A stretch of 64,000 nt of DNA from Kordia sp965224175 (GCF_965224175.1 NZ_OZ245041.1:4464001-4528000); one strand, 5' to 3'; counted from the stretch's first letter, positions 33,131-42,041 are shown. Made by a program: numbers and translations. Notes: a model not told the origin generated them from the letters alone.

Positions 33131-34651
33131 TTAACGACTTAGTGCAATTGGTCCGTCAGTGACAGTTTTACGTCGAAGCAATCTGTTTTCTGCTTCTTGT
33201 AACTTGTTTGCTAATTCGTCTCTGATATCTTTATATTCAGGATTGTAAGCAAGATTTTCCATTTCGTTATCTTCAGCATCTGTCAAACGATACAATTCAT
33301 ACATTGTAGGATAACTTCCTAAAGCGTGGAAGTAATAAGCAAATTTCCATTCTTTGGTACGAATGCAACGAATTCGATTGGCAGCTAATACTGCCGAAGC
33401 ATGATCTGCCGAACTTGCTTTGGTATCATCAAAGGTAAATAGAATTTCATCTTGAACGCTTTTTCCTTCTGCGATGATGGGTAATAAACTGTTTCCTTGT
33501 AATGCTTTTGACGGATTTTCTACATTAGCAATTGCTGCGATAGTTGGCATAATATCGATCAATGTAGCGAGTTCGTTAGAATTACGTTGTGCGATTGCAT
33601 TTCCGTTTTTATCTTTACTAGGAAATAGGATAGGGTTCGAGAATACCATTGGAACATTCAGTGTTTCTTCATACACATTGAATGCTTTTTGTCGCATGCC
33701 TCCATGTGCTAAGCCCATTTCTCCGTGGTCTGAAATACGAATCACAAGAGCTTCATCTGCCATACTATTTCCAGTGTCACTTACACGATACAATTCGTTA
33801 ATGAACTGTCCGATTTGACGATCTATTTTTGTTAGTGTATGTGCATAGAAATTGATGTAGTTTAATTTATCATCATCATTTGGCAAATCTCCTAAAAGAA
33901 TGTTTGCCGATTGGACAATCTGGAATTGTGCCATTGGTTTTTTATTTTTTAGTAAATCTTCATTTACTGAATACGGTAAACCAACACTTCTGCCAGACCA
34001 ATCACTTTCCGAATATCCAAAGTCTACACCATTTGGATATGCTAAAACATCATGTGGATTTACTAATGATAATACTAAACAGAATGGAACGCGTTTTTTA
34101 CCATTTTCACGATCGCTACGCACTTTTTGTAAAAAATCGATTCCTTGTTGAATGTACATTTCATCATGATTTGCATATCCACCACCAAAGTTTTGTGGTT
34201 TTACATCTTCTCCGGCGTCAGGTGCAATCCATCCTCTAAATCCTGTGAGTGCTATATCTGAAGCTGTTAAGCCATTTTCAGATTCTCCTTTGCTTAAATG
34301 CCACTTTCCTCTGTATTGCACATCGTAGCCTTCACCAGAAAGCATTCGTGCCATATTGTATATTTTTGGATTGAGTTGTATTTCGGCATCCGAATAGCGT
34401 CCGCCAAAAGTAAGCGTTTGCGTAACGCCGTGTTGTGATGGATATACGCCTGTAAAAAGAGTGGTTCTACTTGGAGAACACATACAAGAGTTGCAAAACG
34501 CTTTGTTGAAAGTAAAGCCATGATCTTTTAAGAATGTCATGGTTTTTAGATTTTCGGTTTCCCAATTTTCCGGGAAGTTTTGAGTAGCACGTTCTTGATC
34601 AGTGATGATTAAGATAATGTCTGGTTGTTCTGGTAGTTTGGTAAGATTCAT
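33131..34651 (-). CDS. Sulfatase family protein
   Basis: A 506-residue type I sulfatase. The active-site motif is CSPSR (C58-S59-P60-S61-R62, where the Cys would become formylglycine), followed by TLFTGVYPS, and D18 in IITDQE plus an ISDHGEMG segment supply metal ligands. It lacks a signal peptide, unlike most marine polysaccharide sulfatases, and no sulfatase-modifying enzyme, SusCD pair or glycoside hydrolase is nearby. It could act on an intracellular sulfate or phosphate ester. Confidence 0.9.
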   Translation of the reverse strand: MNLTKLPEQPDIILIITDQERATQNFPENWETENLKTMTFLKDHGFTFNKAFCNSCMCSPSRTTLFTGVYPSQHGVTQTLTFGGRYSDAEIQLNPKIYNMARMLSGEGYDVQYRGKWHLSKGESENGLTASDIALTGFRGWIAPDAGEDVKPQNFGGGYANHDEMYIQQGIDFLQKVRSDRENGKKRVPFCLVLSLVNPHDVLAYPNGVDFGYSESDWSGRSVGLPYSVNEDLLKNKKPMAQFQIVQSANILLGDLPNDDDKLNYINFYAHTLTKIDRQIGQFINELYRVSDTGNSMADEALVIRISDHGEMGLAHGGMRQKAFNVYEETLNVPMVFSNPILFPSKDKNGNAIAQRNSNELATLIDIMPTIAAIANVENPSKALQGNSLLPIIAEGKSVQDEILFTFDDTKASSADHASAVLAANRIRCIRTKEWKFAYYFHALGSYPTMYELYRLTDAEDNEMENLAYNPEYKDIRDELANKLQEAENRLLRRKTVTDGPIALSR

Positions 34652-34791
34652 AGATTATTGTTTTGATTAAAATTATAATAATCTACTTAAAGAAATTAGC
34701 GTACAACTACGTGATTTTTAGAATGGTTTTTAGTATTGAAGTAATTAATTCTTCAAAAAGAAATCATTCAACCATACTATTTTTAGAGTTT

Positions 34792-35631
34792 TTATTGCTC
34801 GCTATTTTTGTCAAAATTGACAACTTCCCATGTACCATTTACCATAAGTGGTTTGGCATTCATTTGCATAAAGTGTTTGCGTACTTTTTGACTGCGTGTG
34901 TATTTTTTGTTGGTTGTATAATCTTTGACCATTTCCATAATTTCCATGATTCTTTTGTCATCATTACCAACATCTACATCAAATGTGAAAATTCGTTCTT
35001 TGAGAAGATTTCTTTTATCATCCATAAGTCTGTATATATGATCATAGCCATATTCTCCGAATTCTGTTTTTTCAATTTCTATGATTTTTCCGTCTTTTAA
35101 GTAGCTATAAACAGAAGTTTCAGCATCACCAGCTTCTTTTCGTGTAATGCCTAAATCAGACCATGATTTTACATTAAATGTCCCAAAGTGTGGGAAGCTA
35201 AATTGTTCATTGGTGATGATATCATTTGCCACATCATCGCCTTCATTTTTTACAGCGCCACCAAAAATCCAGCCTTTTTTGTCATCTTTTGTGGTTACTT
35301 CTAGCCAATGACTGTTGTAAACAACACTACGCAGTACGATTTCCTCTGTTGAATTAGATTTTTTTCCAGTAAATGTTAAGTCAGTTCCTTTATAAGTACC
35401 AATTATTTCTCCTTTTGTGCTAGCAATAGCACGTACATTGATATTGTCTACCCAAATATAATATGTGTCAAATTCATTTGTTTCTTCGGCAGCTTCAATA
35501 GTTTCAGGAGTTTCTGAAGTTACTTCGTTACTTGGTTGCTCAACATTTTTTTTAGTTTCTCCAGCGCAAGCTGTTAGTAAAACAATCGCAAATAATACGT
35601 AGAATTTTGAGATATACGAATAGATTTTCAT
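34792..35631 (-). CDS. SH3-domain lipoprotein
   Basis: A 279-residue lipoprotein (VLLTACAGE, Cys 22). After an acidic linker (about 25-50) a bacterial SH3 domain (residues 52-125) is visible: YYIWVDNINVRAIASTKGEI, then LEVTTKDDKKGWIFGGAVK. The C-terminal ~150 residues (NEQFSFPHFGTFNVKSWSDLG...) are of unknown fold. SH3b domains often bind cell-wall peptides or serve as spacers. Likely periplasmic or outer-membrane attached; function unknown. Confidence 0.72.
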   Translation of the reverse strand: MKIYSYISKFYVLFAIVLLTACAGETKKNVEQPSNEVTSETPETIEAAEETNEFDTYYIWVDNINVRAIASTKGEIIGTYKGTDLTFTGKKSNSTEEIVLRSVVYNSHWLEVTTKDDKKGWIFGGAVKNEGDDVANDIITNEQFSFPHFGTFNVKSWSDLGITRKEAGDAETSVYSYLKDGKIIEIEKTEFGEYGYDHIYRLMDDKRNLLKERIFTFDVDVGNDDKRIMEIMEMVKDYTTNKKYTRSQKVRKHFMQMNAKPLMVNGTWEVVNFDKNSEQ

Positions 35632-35716
35632 TTGATGAATGATTGGTTAGTGTTGTTTCTAAATTTAAGAAATATTAAACATTTTACCTCATAAAAAGAT
35701 AGCATATGGCATAAAA

Positions 35717-35749
35717 AAACGCTAACAAGAAAAAATCAAGCTAGCGTTT
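35717..35749. terminator. Terminator-like hairpin
   Basis: AAACGCTA (35717-35724) and TAGCGTTT (35742-35749) pair perfectly around a 17-nt A-rich loop, preceded on the plus strand by an A run that becomes a T run on the minus strand. It lies 21 bases past the stop of the exported protein at 35770-36390 and would end its transcript. Confidence 0.65.
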
Positions 35750-35769
35750 CATGCACGTTTATATAGATT

Positions 35770-36390
35770 TTACTTTTTGTACATAATCGATTTGTCAATC
35801 ATTTTGATAGTTTCTTTTCCTTCTTCTGTTGGATTTCCATATTCGTCAGCAGAATCTTGAAAAGCGATAATTCTTGTTTTTCCGTCTTTCATTTTTATCT
35901 CTAGTAAATCTAAGGTCAGTTTTTCTCCCATAAGATTTACGTTGATTCTTTTCCCTTTCAATTTTCTGCTTCCTAATTGAAGTGATGTTTTTTCAATTTT
36001 GCAGTTACTTTTTCCAAATCTTCCTGAAATTTCATCAACAAAACTATCTAAAGTTCCAACAGCAATTTCAAAATACATGATGACATAATTGTTACCATCA
36101 AATGTCCAGTTTTTATATCCGAAAGAAGATTCATATTCAAAACCGAAACTTGTAGGATAATCAAAGGAAATAGTTCCGTTATCAAATGTTTTTGAATTGG
36201 CTAGCGTTACCGAAATCGTATTTCCGTCTCGCCTAATTTCTTCGCCTTCGGAAATTTTATAATCTTTACCATTAATCGTAACAACCATTCCGGCTTTTGG
36301 TTCTTTTGATGAATCTCCTTTTTGTGCTTGTGCAACGTATATATTTCCAATGAGAAATAAAGAAAGTAGCAATGTTAATGAAAATTTCAT
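35770..36390 (-). CDS. Exported protein of unknown function
   Basis: A 206-residue protein with a Sec signal peptide (MKFSLTLLLSLFLIGNIYVAQAQ, cleavage near 23). The mature part is beta-rich, contains FDYPTSFGFEYESSFGYKNW and a Lys-rich stretch, and ends in MIDKSIMYKK. Secreted or periplasmic; no family recognised. The upstream exported protein gene ends 75 bases away, so co-transcription is possible. Confidence 0.58.
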   Translation of the reverse strand: MKFSLTLLLSLFLIGNIYVAQAQKGDSSKEPKAGMVVTINGKDYKISEGEEIRRDGNTISVTLANSKTFDNGTISFDYPTSFGFEYESSFGYKNWTFDGNNYVIMYFEIAVGTLDSFVDEISGRFGKSNCKIEKTSLQLGSRKLKGKRINVNLMGEKLTLDLLEIKMKDGKTRIIAFQDSADEYGNPTEEGKETIKMIDKSIMYKK

Positions 36391-36465
36391 ATATGTATTA
36401 TTAAGTTATATGTAAACCTACAATTTTCTTTTGAAATATACACAAATTGTTGCTTTTGATGAGAA

Positions 36466-36978
36466 TTATTTGCTTAGTAAAGCTTCCATTTTTGTATTAA
36501 ATATAGCACGGATTTCTCCTCTGAGGACATCAAATCTTGTTATAACACAATTGCCGCCAAAGAGGATGATAGCCACTTTTTTTCCTTTGAAAGTATCTTT
36601 AATAAACATACTTCTATCGTCTGAGTTTCGCCTGAATTTACGAAATAATATGTATTTATTTGAACTGTAAAAACGTTCTGCGATTTCTATAACGCGGTTT
36701 TCAAGAGCTTTCTTCTCTCCTTCAGATAATCGCATACTTTTACTAATACTGTAAAGCATCATACAGTGCGCTAAAGAATTTAGATGTAGTTTTGTTTTTC
36801 TTCGTAAAGAATCTATAATTTCATTTTCGGCTAAATCTTCAAAGGTGAAGTTGATCACAGTTGCAATTTTTTCATGATCTATTTTCAAGGAATCAGTTTC
36901 TTTGAAAACTAAATTTTCTTGTGCGTCAACAGAAAAAGTGATCATGAAAAACAAGAATGAGTAAAAGAGACTTTTCAT
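36466..36978 (-). CDS. Exported protein of unknown function
   Basis: A 170-residue protein with a signal peptide (MKSLFYSFLFFMITFSVDAQ, cleavage after residue 20). The mature part is mostly helical (LKIDHEKIATVINFTFEDLAE, HCMMLYSISKSMRLSEGEKK) and the C-terminus contains a hydrophobic VAIILFGGNCVITRFDVLRGEI stretch. No family recognised. The ECF42-type sigma factor gene ends 21 bases upstream of its start, so it may be in that operon. Confidence 0.55.
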   Translation of the reverse strand: MKSLFYSFLFFMITFSVDAQENLVFKETDSLKIDHEKIATVINFTFEDLAENEIIDSLRRKTKLHLNSLAHCMMLYSISKSMRLSEGEKKALENRVIEIAERFYSSNKYILFRKFRRNSDDRSMFIKDTFKGKKVAIILFGGNCVITRFDVLRGEIRAIFNTKMEALLSK

Positions 36979-36999
36979 GGTGTTAGATACTTTACAAAA

Positions 37000-38253
37000 T
37001 CAAGAGCGATTAAATTTTGAAACTAAATCTACTCGTTTTTTCTGTAAATATTCCTTTTCAGAAGAATTTGTGACTGTTTTTAACGCTAAGTTAAGATTTT
37101 CAATAGCTTTTGGGATATTTTTAGTAGCTACATAGTAGTCAGAAAGTGTTCCGTAGTATAAATAACTACGTTGTTCTAAATCGCTAGCTTTGAGTTGATT
37201 CAAATACTGCTTTGCTTTGTTAAAATCTAAGTTTTGCAAACATACAACTGCCATGGTCAATGTGTGAATTGGCGTAGGTTGCATTTCATACAAACATTCA
37301 TACCAATATAAAATTTTAGTCCAATTGGTTTCGTCAAAATGTGAAGCGCGTAAATGTTCAGCGGCAATGGCGGCTTCGTAATGGTAACAAGAATATTCAG
37401 TATCTATCACTGCTTTATTCATCATTGTATTCCCAAGTTGAATTAGTGGAAAGTGCCATAAACTACGATCTTGATGTTTTAAATCGAGAATTTCGTTTGC
37501 AGAATTTATTTTAGCTTCCAAACGCGCCGAATGAAAACACATCAAAGCAAATAATGCATAAGCTGCAGAAGTGCGTGTGAGTTCGTTTTTGAGCAGCATT
37601 TGACACAATCGCATAGCTTCTCCGCATAATTCTTTACGAATCAAGGTTTCTTGTGTATTGGAATGAAATCCTTCGTTAAAAATTAAATACAATACTTCCA
37701 TTACACTTTCCAAACGTTGTGGCAATGCTTTTCCTTGTGGAATATGAAATTTGATATCTCCTTTTTGAATAATTTTTCGAGCGCGGAATAAACGTTTTTT
37801 TACAGTTTCTTCTTTAGTCAATAATGCAGAGGAAATTTCTTTAATACTAAATCCAGAAACAGTTTTTAAGGCAAATGAGATTCGATCGCGTGGATCTAAA
37901 TTTGGATGACATGCCGTGAAAATCATACGCAATTGCGCATCTTCAATTTCGGTGTCTAAGAATAATTCATTGACGGCAATAAAATCGCGACTCTGCTGAA
38001 GGTTAGGAAGTAATTTTTTTTCAGTTTTTAATTTCCTAAAAATATCCAACACTCTATTTTTGGCTGCTTTGGTCAACCAAGCTTCTGGATTTTCAGGTTG
38101 TTGCTGTCGCCACGCAACACTGGCTTTTATAAATGTGTCTTGAACCGCATCTTCGATAATTTCGAGATGTGCAAGCCCAAAAATTCGGGTTAACACAGAG
38201 ACCATTTTTCCACTGTGATAGCGGAATAAATGGTCTATGAGTTTTGATTCCAT
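37000..38253 (-). CDS. ECF42-type RNA polymerase sigma factor with TPR-like C-terminus
   Basis: A 417-residue ECF sigma factor. Region 2 is LIDHLFRYHSGKMVSVLTRIFG...VQDTFIKASVAW and region 4 is SFALKTVSGFSIKEISSALLTKEETVKKRLFRAR. A long C-terminal domain of about 230 residues with helical repeats follows (region 180-410). This architecture defines the ECF42 group, which has no anti-sigma factor and is regularly paired with YciI/DGPF-domain proteins. Exactly such a gene (38257-38607) lies 3 bases upstream. The C-terminal domain is thought to control activity. Confidence 0.85.
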   Translation of the reverse strand: MESKLIDHLFRYHSGKMVSVLTRIFGLAHLEIIEDAVQDTFIKASVAWRQQQPENPEAWLTKAAKNRVLDIFRKLKTEKKLLPNLQQSRDFIAVNELFLDTEIEDAQLRMIFTACHPNLDPRDRISFALKTVSGFSIKEISSALLTKEETVKKRLFRARKIIQKGDIKFHIPQGKALPQRLESVMEVLYLIFNEGFHSNTQETLIRKELCGEAMRLCQMLLKNELTRTSAAYALFALMCFHSARLEAKINSANEILDLKHQDRSLWHFPLIQLGNTMMNKAVIDTEYSCYHYEAAIAAEHLRASHFDETNWTKILYWYECLYEMQPTPIHTLTMAVVCLQNLDFNKAKQYLNQLKASDLEQRSYLYYGTLSDYYVATKNIPKAIENLNLALKTVTNSSEKEYLQKKRVDLVSKFNRS

Positions 38254-38256
38254 TTC

Positions 38257-38607
38257 TTAATGATCTTCAAAAACAGTTACTTCTCTAATTTCAACAGTTC
38301 CGCCCAAATCGTAATCTGGAAAATCTTGTGCAATTTCTTGAACTGCGTCAAAATCTTTCGCGACAACTAAATAGTAACCGCCAATAATTTCTTTCACTTC
38401 TGTAGAAGTCAAATCGGTTACGGTACGATTTTCTCCAACAATACGACGAATTTGAGGATTCAATGCATTTCCTCCGCGTAAAATGCCTGCTTCTTCCATT
38501 TTATTTCCCCAAGCAAACCATTTTCCCATACGGTTTTGTAATTCTTCTGGCGAAAGCCCTAAATCAGCGTAATCAGCTCCGACGAAAATCATCATAAATT
38601 CTTTCAT
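38257..38607 (-). CDS. YciI/DGPF-domain protein paired with ECF42 sigma factor
   Basis: A 116-residue YCII-related protein: MKEFMMIFVGADYADLGLS start, MGKWFAWGNKMEEAGILRGG, and YLVVAKDFDAVQEIAQDFP with the terminal EIREVTVF strand. YciI-like proteins are small ferredoxin-fold domains, some with hydrolase activity. It is 3 bases upstream of the ECF42 sigma factor, matching the known ECF42/DGPF pairing; the function of the partner in signalling is unclear. Confidence 0.85.
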   Translation of the reverse strand: MKEFMMIFVGADYADLGLSPEELQNRMGKWFAWGNKMEEAGILRGGNALNPQIRRIVGENRTVTDLTSTEVKEIIGGYYLVVAKDFDAVQEIAQDFPDYDLGGTVEIREVTVFEDH

Positions 38608-38685
38608 AATAGTGTATTTTTATATTGTTATATTTTTAAGACGTTTGACCAAAGACAAAAGAGGACACATTATTAAATTATTTTT

Positions 38686-39177
38686 CTAAGAACTTCTAAA
38701 CGCTTGACCAACCATACGTTTTACAACCATTCTATGAAATGGTTTGATGAGGTTCATGTATATTTTTCCTTTTTTATTATTGTATTCAACCAAAGTTGTC
38801 ACTTTTACATTATGCTTAGGTTCATTGGTGTCAGTAACAATAGCTCTAAAATTTAAATGACTATCATTGGCTCCTAAAATAACTTCATTTGGCGAAATAT
38901 CATAAATCTTAAAAAACTTTATATAACCACCAACTTTAAAATCATTGTTAAGATCTTTTGGAATTTCGGTTTTCAGTCCAAAGAATTGTACAATAGCATT
39001 TCGAATTTTAAATAAAAAACCAACCCATTTTGGCGAAGTATTAAAAATTTGATTGGTAATTTCTTCGATGGAATCTTTTTGATTCGTGGTAGAAAATGTA
39101 TCGGCAAAATCAACTTTTGAAAATAATTGTGTTGCCTTTTCAGAAATAAAAACGGTTTCCTCTTTTACTTTTGACAT
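38686..39177 (-). CDS. DUF2867-like protein
   Basis: A 163-residue cytoplasmic protein with the DUF2867 pattern (FSKVDFADTFST, NDFKVGGYIKFFKIYDISPNEVILGANDSHLNFR, FHRMVVKRMVGQA). DUF2867 is a small beta-sandwich-like domain often fused to NAD-dependent epimerase proteins; alone its role is unknown. It is separated from the YciI gene by 78 bases and may be a separate unit. Confidence 0.7.
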   Translation of the reverse strand: MSKVKEETVFISEKATQLFSKVDFADTFSTTNQKDSIEEITNQIFNTSPKWVGFLFKIRNAIVQFFGLKTEIPKDLNNDFKVGGYIKFFKIYDISPNEVILGANDSHLNFRAIVTDTNEPKHNVKVTTLVEYNNKKGKIYMNLIKPFHRMVVKRMVGQAFRSS

Positions 39178-39354
39178 TGTGATTAGGTGTAAAAATGTTG
39201 GTAATAGTAAGGAATCATAAAGTTACATCATAAATGCGATTTCTGTGTTTTTTTTAGCTAAAATTGTCCGATTTTTTGTTCTATGGATGATTTCGGACAT
39301 TACTTTTTTCAGGTTGTTTTAAACTTGTTTGATAATCATTAAAAAATCGATTTT

Positions 39355-40086
39355 ATGAAACGATCTGTAAAACAAATACTAATGTTAGCACTTATTATAA
39401 CTGCTTTTTCAAAGACGAGTAGTGCGCAGACAAAAAAGAAAGAAACTACAAATGCTAATAAATTTTATGTTACTTTTCATGTCGGATTTGGCTCAATGAT
39501 AGCAAAAGATAGAAGAAGTTTGAGTTCTTCCTTAATGCTACAGTTGCAAAATAAAAAATTATGGGGTTTTGGTCTTAATACTACAAGTGCATTATTTGAT
39601 TCAAAACCATTTGATAGCAATCCACCAAGTACCAGCATTCGTAATTTTAATCCAACAGTTGATGAACCTTTTACAAGAGTTCGTAGAAATGGTCTTGCAG
39701 GAGATTCTTTTGGAGTGTTTGCCGCTTTTGCTTCTAAAGGTTATAAAATTAATAACCGATTTATCATAGACTTTCAATTAGGACCTTCATTGGTAAGATA
39801 TAAAGAACATAATTATAGTTATTCATATTCGCCACGCACTAGTCCTGGTTTTTTTGGAGTAGGAAGTCCGCCAACTTTGGTTGTACAACCAGAAGAAACT
39901 TCAGGAACTATCATTTATGGAACTCATGTAAGAGCTAGTATTCAATGTCGTTTTTTCAATAGAACAGTAATTGAGTTAGCGCCTTTTTTAAATTTAAATA
40001 GAAAACGAAACTTATTTGGAATCCACTTAGGAATTGTATTTGGTAGAGGCTACAAAGAGAAAATAGTCCAACCTGAAAAAATGTAA
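39355..40086 (+). CDS. Outer-membrane beta-barrel-like exported protein
   Basis: A 243-residue protein with a signal peptide (MKRSVKQILMLALIITAFSKTSSAQ, cleavage near 25) and a body of alternating aromatic/small residues (KFYVTFHVGFGSMIAKDR, LWGFGLNTTSALF, RIDFQLG-like strands) ending in LFGIHLGIVFGRGYK. It resembles small 8-strand barrels such as OmpW or porin-family outer-membrane proteins of Bacteroidota, but no specific family is visible. Monocistronic, divergent from the DUF2867 gene. Confidence 0.6.
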   Translation: MKRSVKQILMLALIITAFSKTSSAQTKKKETTNANKFYVTFHVGFGSMIAKDRRSLSSSLMLQLQNKKLWGFGLNTTSALFDSKPFDSNPPSTSIRNFNPTVDEPFTRVRRNGLAGDSFGVFAAFASKGYKINNRFIIDFQLGPSLVRYKEHNYSYSYSPRTSPGFFGVGSPPTLVVQPEETSGTIIYGTHVRASIQCRFFNRTVIELAPFLNLNRKRNLFGIHLGIVFGRGYKEKIVQPEKM

Positions 40087-40102
40087 ATTACAATTCAATT
40101 AT

Positions 40103-40441
40103 TTATTGTAAATGCTCATTGCTCCATTGCATCATTTGCGTTAATAATGGTTTCAGTGAAGTTCCTCTTTCTGTGAGACGATACTCTACTTTTGGAGGAA
40201 CTACTGGATAGACTTTGCGTGAAATGATATGAAGTTTTTCTAGATCTTTTAATTGTTGAGACAACATTTTTTGACTGATTCCTGTCATAGCTTTATCCAG
40301 TTCATTGAATCGCATGACTTCGTGCAACAGTAACAACCAAATAATGACAGGTTTCCATTTTCCGCCAATTCGCTCCATAAAAATTGTAATAGGGCATTCT
40401 TGAGCAGCTTCGTATTTTTTTTCAGTATTTTTTAATTCCAT
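40103..40441 (-). CDS. HxlR family transcriptional regulator
   Basis: A 112-residue winged-helix regulator of the HxlR/MarR-like type: CPITIFMERIGGKWKPVIIW, the FNELDKAMTGISQKMLSQQL recognition region, and VPPKVEYRLTERGTSL, the HxlR wing signature. The start at 40441 (MELKNTEKK) avoids 15 extra residues overlapping the probable operator. It is divergent from an SDR oxidoreductase; a 9-bp direct repeat AAAGTAAGT lies between, typical of an HxlR target next to a redox gene. It probably responds to a reactive electrophile. Confidence 0.88.
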   Translation of the reverse strand: MELKNTEKKYEAAQECPITIFMERIGGKWKPVIIWLLLLHEVMRFNELDKAMTGISQKMLSQQLKDLEKLHIISRKVYPVVPPKVEYRLTERGTSLKPLLTQMMQWSNEHLQ

Positions 40442-40470
40442 AAAGCCTTTAAAAACAATTTTCCTACTGT

Positions 40471-40498
40471 AAAGTAAGTCACGCACTAAAAAGTAAGT
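40471..40498. promoter_or_regulatory. Candidate HxlR operator: direct repeat
   Basis: AAAGTAAGT occurs at 40471-40479 and again at 40490-40498, a 19-bp period (about two helical turns). It lies in the gap between hxlR and the SDR gene, next to the SDR promoter at 40501-40531, so it could serve both. Confidence 0.5.
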
Positions 40499-40500
40499 AC

Positions 40501-40531
40501 TTGATTCAAAGGTAGCTTTAATCTACATTTG
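40501..40531 (+). promoter_or_regulatory. Promoter of the SDR gene
   Basis: TTG (40501-40503), 20 bases, then TACATTTG (40524-40531), fitting the Bacteroidota -33/-7 pattern. The start of transcription should be near 40538. An upstream TTG codon at 40529 lies inside the -7 box and therefore cannot be the SDR start. Confidence 0.6.
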
Positions 40532-40543
40532 ATCAAAAAAAGT

Positions 40544-41281
40544 ATGAAAAATAAAGTATTTCTTATTACGGGAGGAACTTCAGGAATTGGTCTTGCATGT
40601 GCTATCTATTTAGAAAAACAACAGTGTAATGTGATTATTACTGGGCGAAACCAAAAAACATTAGAGACAGCTTTACAGCAACTCGGAAGCAATGCCACAG
40701 GATTTGTGTCTGATACTTCAAAACTTACCGCAATTGATCAATTGGTTTTTAATGTAAAAGAGAAGTTTCAAAAAATAGATGGTATGTTCATCAATGCAGG
40801 GATTTTTAAAGCCGCAAGCTTTGAAGAAACTACGGAGTCGGTTTTTGATGAAACGATGAATATTAACTTCAAAGGAGCGTTTTTTACCATACAAAAGTTT
40901 ATTCCTTTATTAAGAAATCCGTCGAGTATTGTGCTAAATACTTCTATTGTGGTATTTAAAGCATTTGCCAACACAAGTGTTTATACAGCAAGCAAAGCCG
41001 CTTTAGAAGGTATTGCGAAAGTGTTAAATGTAGAGTTGGCACCAAAAGGAATTCGAATCAATGTAGTTAGTCCTGGCGTTACACAAAGTCCAATTCAGAA
41101 AAAATCAGGAATGACAGATGCAGCTATTGATGATTTACTGAAGCATTTTTCAGAAACAGCTCCAATTGGTAGAATTGTACAACCAACAGATATTGCACCA
41201 ATTGTTTCTTTTTTATTGTCTGAGCATTCTTGGGTATTACGAAACGAAAAAATTATAATTGATGGTGGAACTACTTTATAA
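40544..41281 (+). CDS. Short-chain dehydrogenase/reductase (SDR)
   Basis: A 245-residue NAD(P)-dependent oxidoreductase. The cofactor loop is TGGTSGIG (residues 9-16), NAG is at 84-86, and the catalytic triad is S134, Y147 and K151 (YTASK). An NVVSPGVTQSPIQ segment and a C-terminal GGTTL end are normal for SDRs. The ATG at 40544 was chosen because the TTG 15 bases upstream is within the promoter -7 box. It is divergent from HxlR, which probably controls it. Substrate unknown. The 3' end overlaps the convergent SGNH gene by 11 bases. Confidence 0.92.
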   Translation: MKNKVFLITGGTSGIGLACAIYLEKQQCNVIITGRNQKTLETALQQLGSNATGFVSDTSKLTAIDQLVFNVKEKFQKIDGMFINAGIFKAASFEETTESVFDETMNINFKGAFFTIQKFIPLLRNPSSIVLNTSIVVFKAFANTSVYTASKAALEGIAKVLNVELAPKGIRINVVSPGVTQSPIQKKSGMTDAAIDDLLKHFSETAPIGRIVQPTDIAPIVSFLLSEHSWVLRNEKIIIDGGTTL

Positions 41282-42041
41282 TTTTATGTTCCATGATATA
41301 ATCTGCCACATCTTTTGCCCAGATTTGATACGCAAATTCAGAAGGATGAACACCATCACTAAAAAAATCTTCGAGTGTAGCATCTAACTTCATACGTTCA
41401 ATATAATCGTCAAATTCAATGATTTTAGAATAATAATATACATTATCGAAATCTTTTACAAGCTTTTCAAGTTCTTTGCCAAGATATTGTACCAAATTCC
41501 CAATCACAAATTTTATGGTAGATGTGAATGCCGGAAACTCTTTAATTGGTGGCATATTGATAAAAACAATCGGTGTTTTTTTATAAGTTGTGCGAATAGT
41601 TGTAATCAATTCGCGAACAGCTGCATTCCATTTTTTAGGAGAATGTAATTTGAAACTATCATTTCCGCCAAGTCCAATCACGATAAGATTGATAGTTTTT
41701 TCGGTAATAGTTGTGATAATTTCATTGTTGACACGTTTTGCAGTGTAACCGCTTTTTGCGTAGACTTTCCATGAAATCGTGGACGAAATTTTCTCAGATA
41801 ATGTTTTTGCGAGTGTTCCTGTAAAACCGTTTTTATGTGTAATAGCTCCAACGCCAGCAATGGTACTTTCACCAATAGTAATCAATTGAAATGTTGTATT
41901 GCTTGAAACTTCACAGATTCCTTCAATTCCTGTTGCTTCTGGTAATTGTGGAATTGTTTTTTGAATCTTCTTTCCTTGAACGTACAAAAGTGGCAATAAA
42001 GGAACGGAAACGATCGCGCCAAGCGTATATTTAATATTCAT
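41271..42041 (-). CDS. SGNH/GDSL-type esterase
   Basis: A 256-residue SGNH hydrolase with catalytic Ser in LITIGEST (S59; the GDS box reads GES), the oxyanion Gly-Gly-Asn-Asp in VIGLGGNDSF (near 122-130), and the catalytic D/H pair in FFSDGVHPSEFAY. An N-terminal hydrophobic segment (about residues 5-22) could act as a membrane anchor or an uncleaved signal. Likely esterase, lipase or deacetylase; substrate unknown. It overlaps the convergent SDR gene by 11 bases. Confidence 0.85.
   Translation of the reverse strand: MNIKYTLGAIVSVPLLPLLYVQGKKIQKTIPQLPEATGIEGICEVSSNTTFQLITIGESTIAGVGAITHKNGFTGTLAKTLSEKISSTISWKVYAKSGYTAKRVNNEIITTITEKTINLIVIGLGGNDSFKLHSPKKWNAAVRELITTIRTTYKKTPIVFINMPPIKEFPAFTSTIKFVIGNLVQYLGKELEKLVKDFDNVYYYSKIIEFDDYIERMKLDATLEDFFSDGVHPSEFAYQIWAKDVADYIMEHKIIK

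Noticed and set aside
34663..35100. A 145-residue plus-strand frame antisense to the SH3 lipoprotein gene
   Set aside because: It overlaps the lipoprotein gene over most of its length. The opposite frame has a lipoprotein signal and SH3 motif, while this one is an aromatic-rich shadow.
40529..40543. TTG start of the SDR gene
   Set aside because: The TTG lies inside the TACATTTG -7 box, so it cannot be in the mRNA. The ATG at 40544 matches the family N-terminus.
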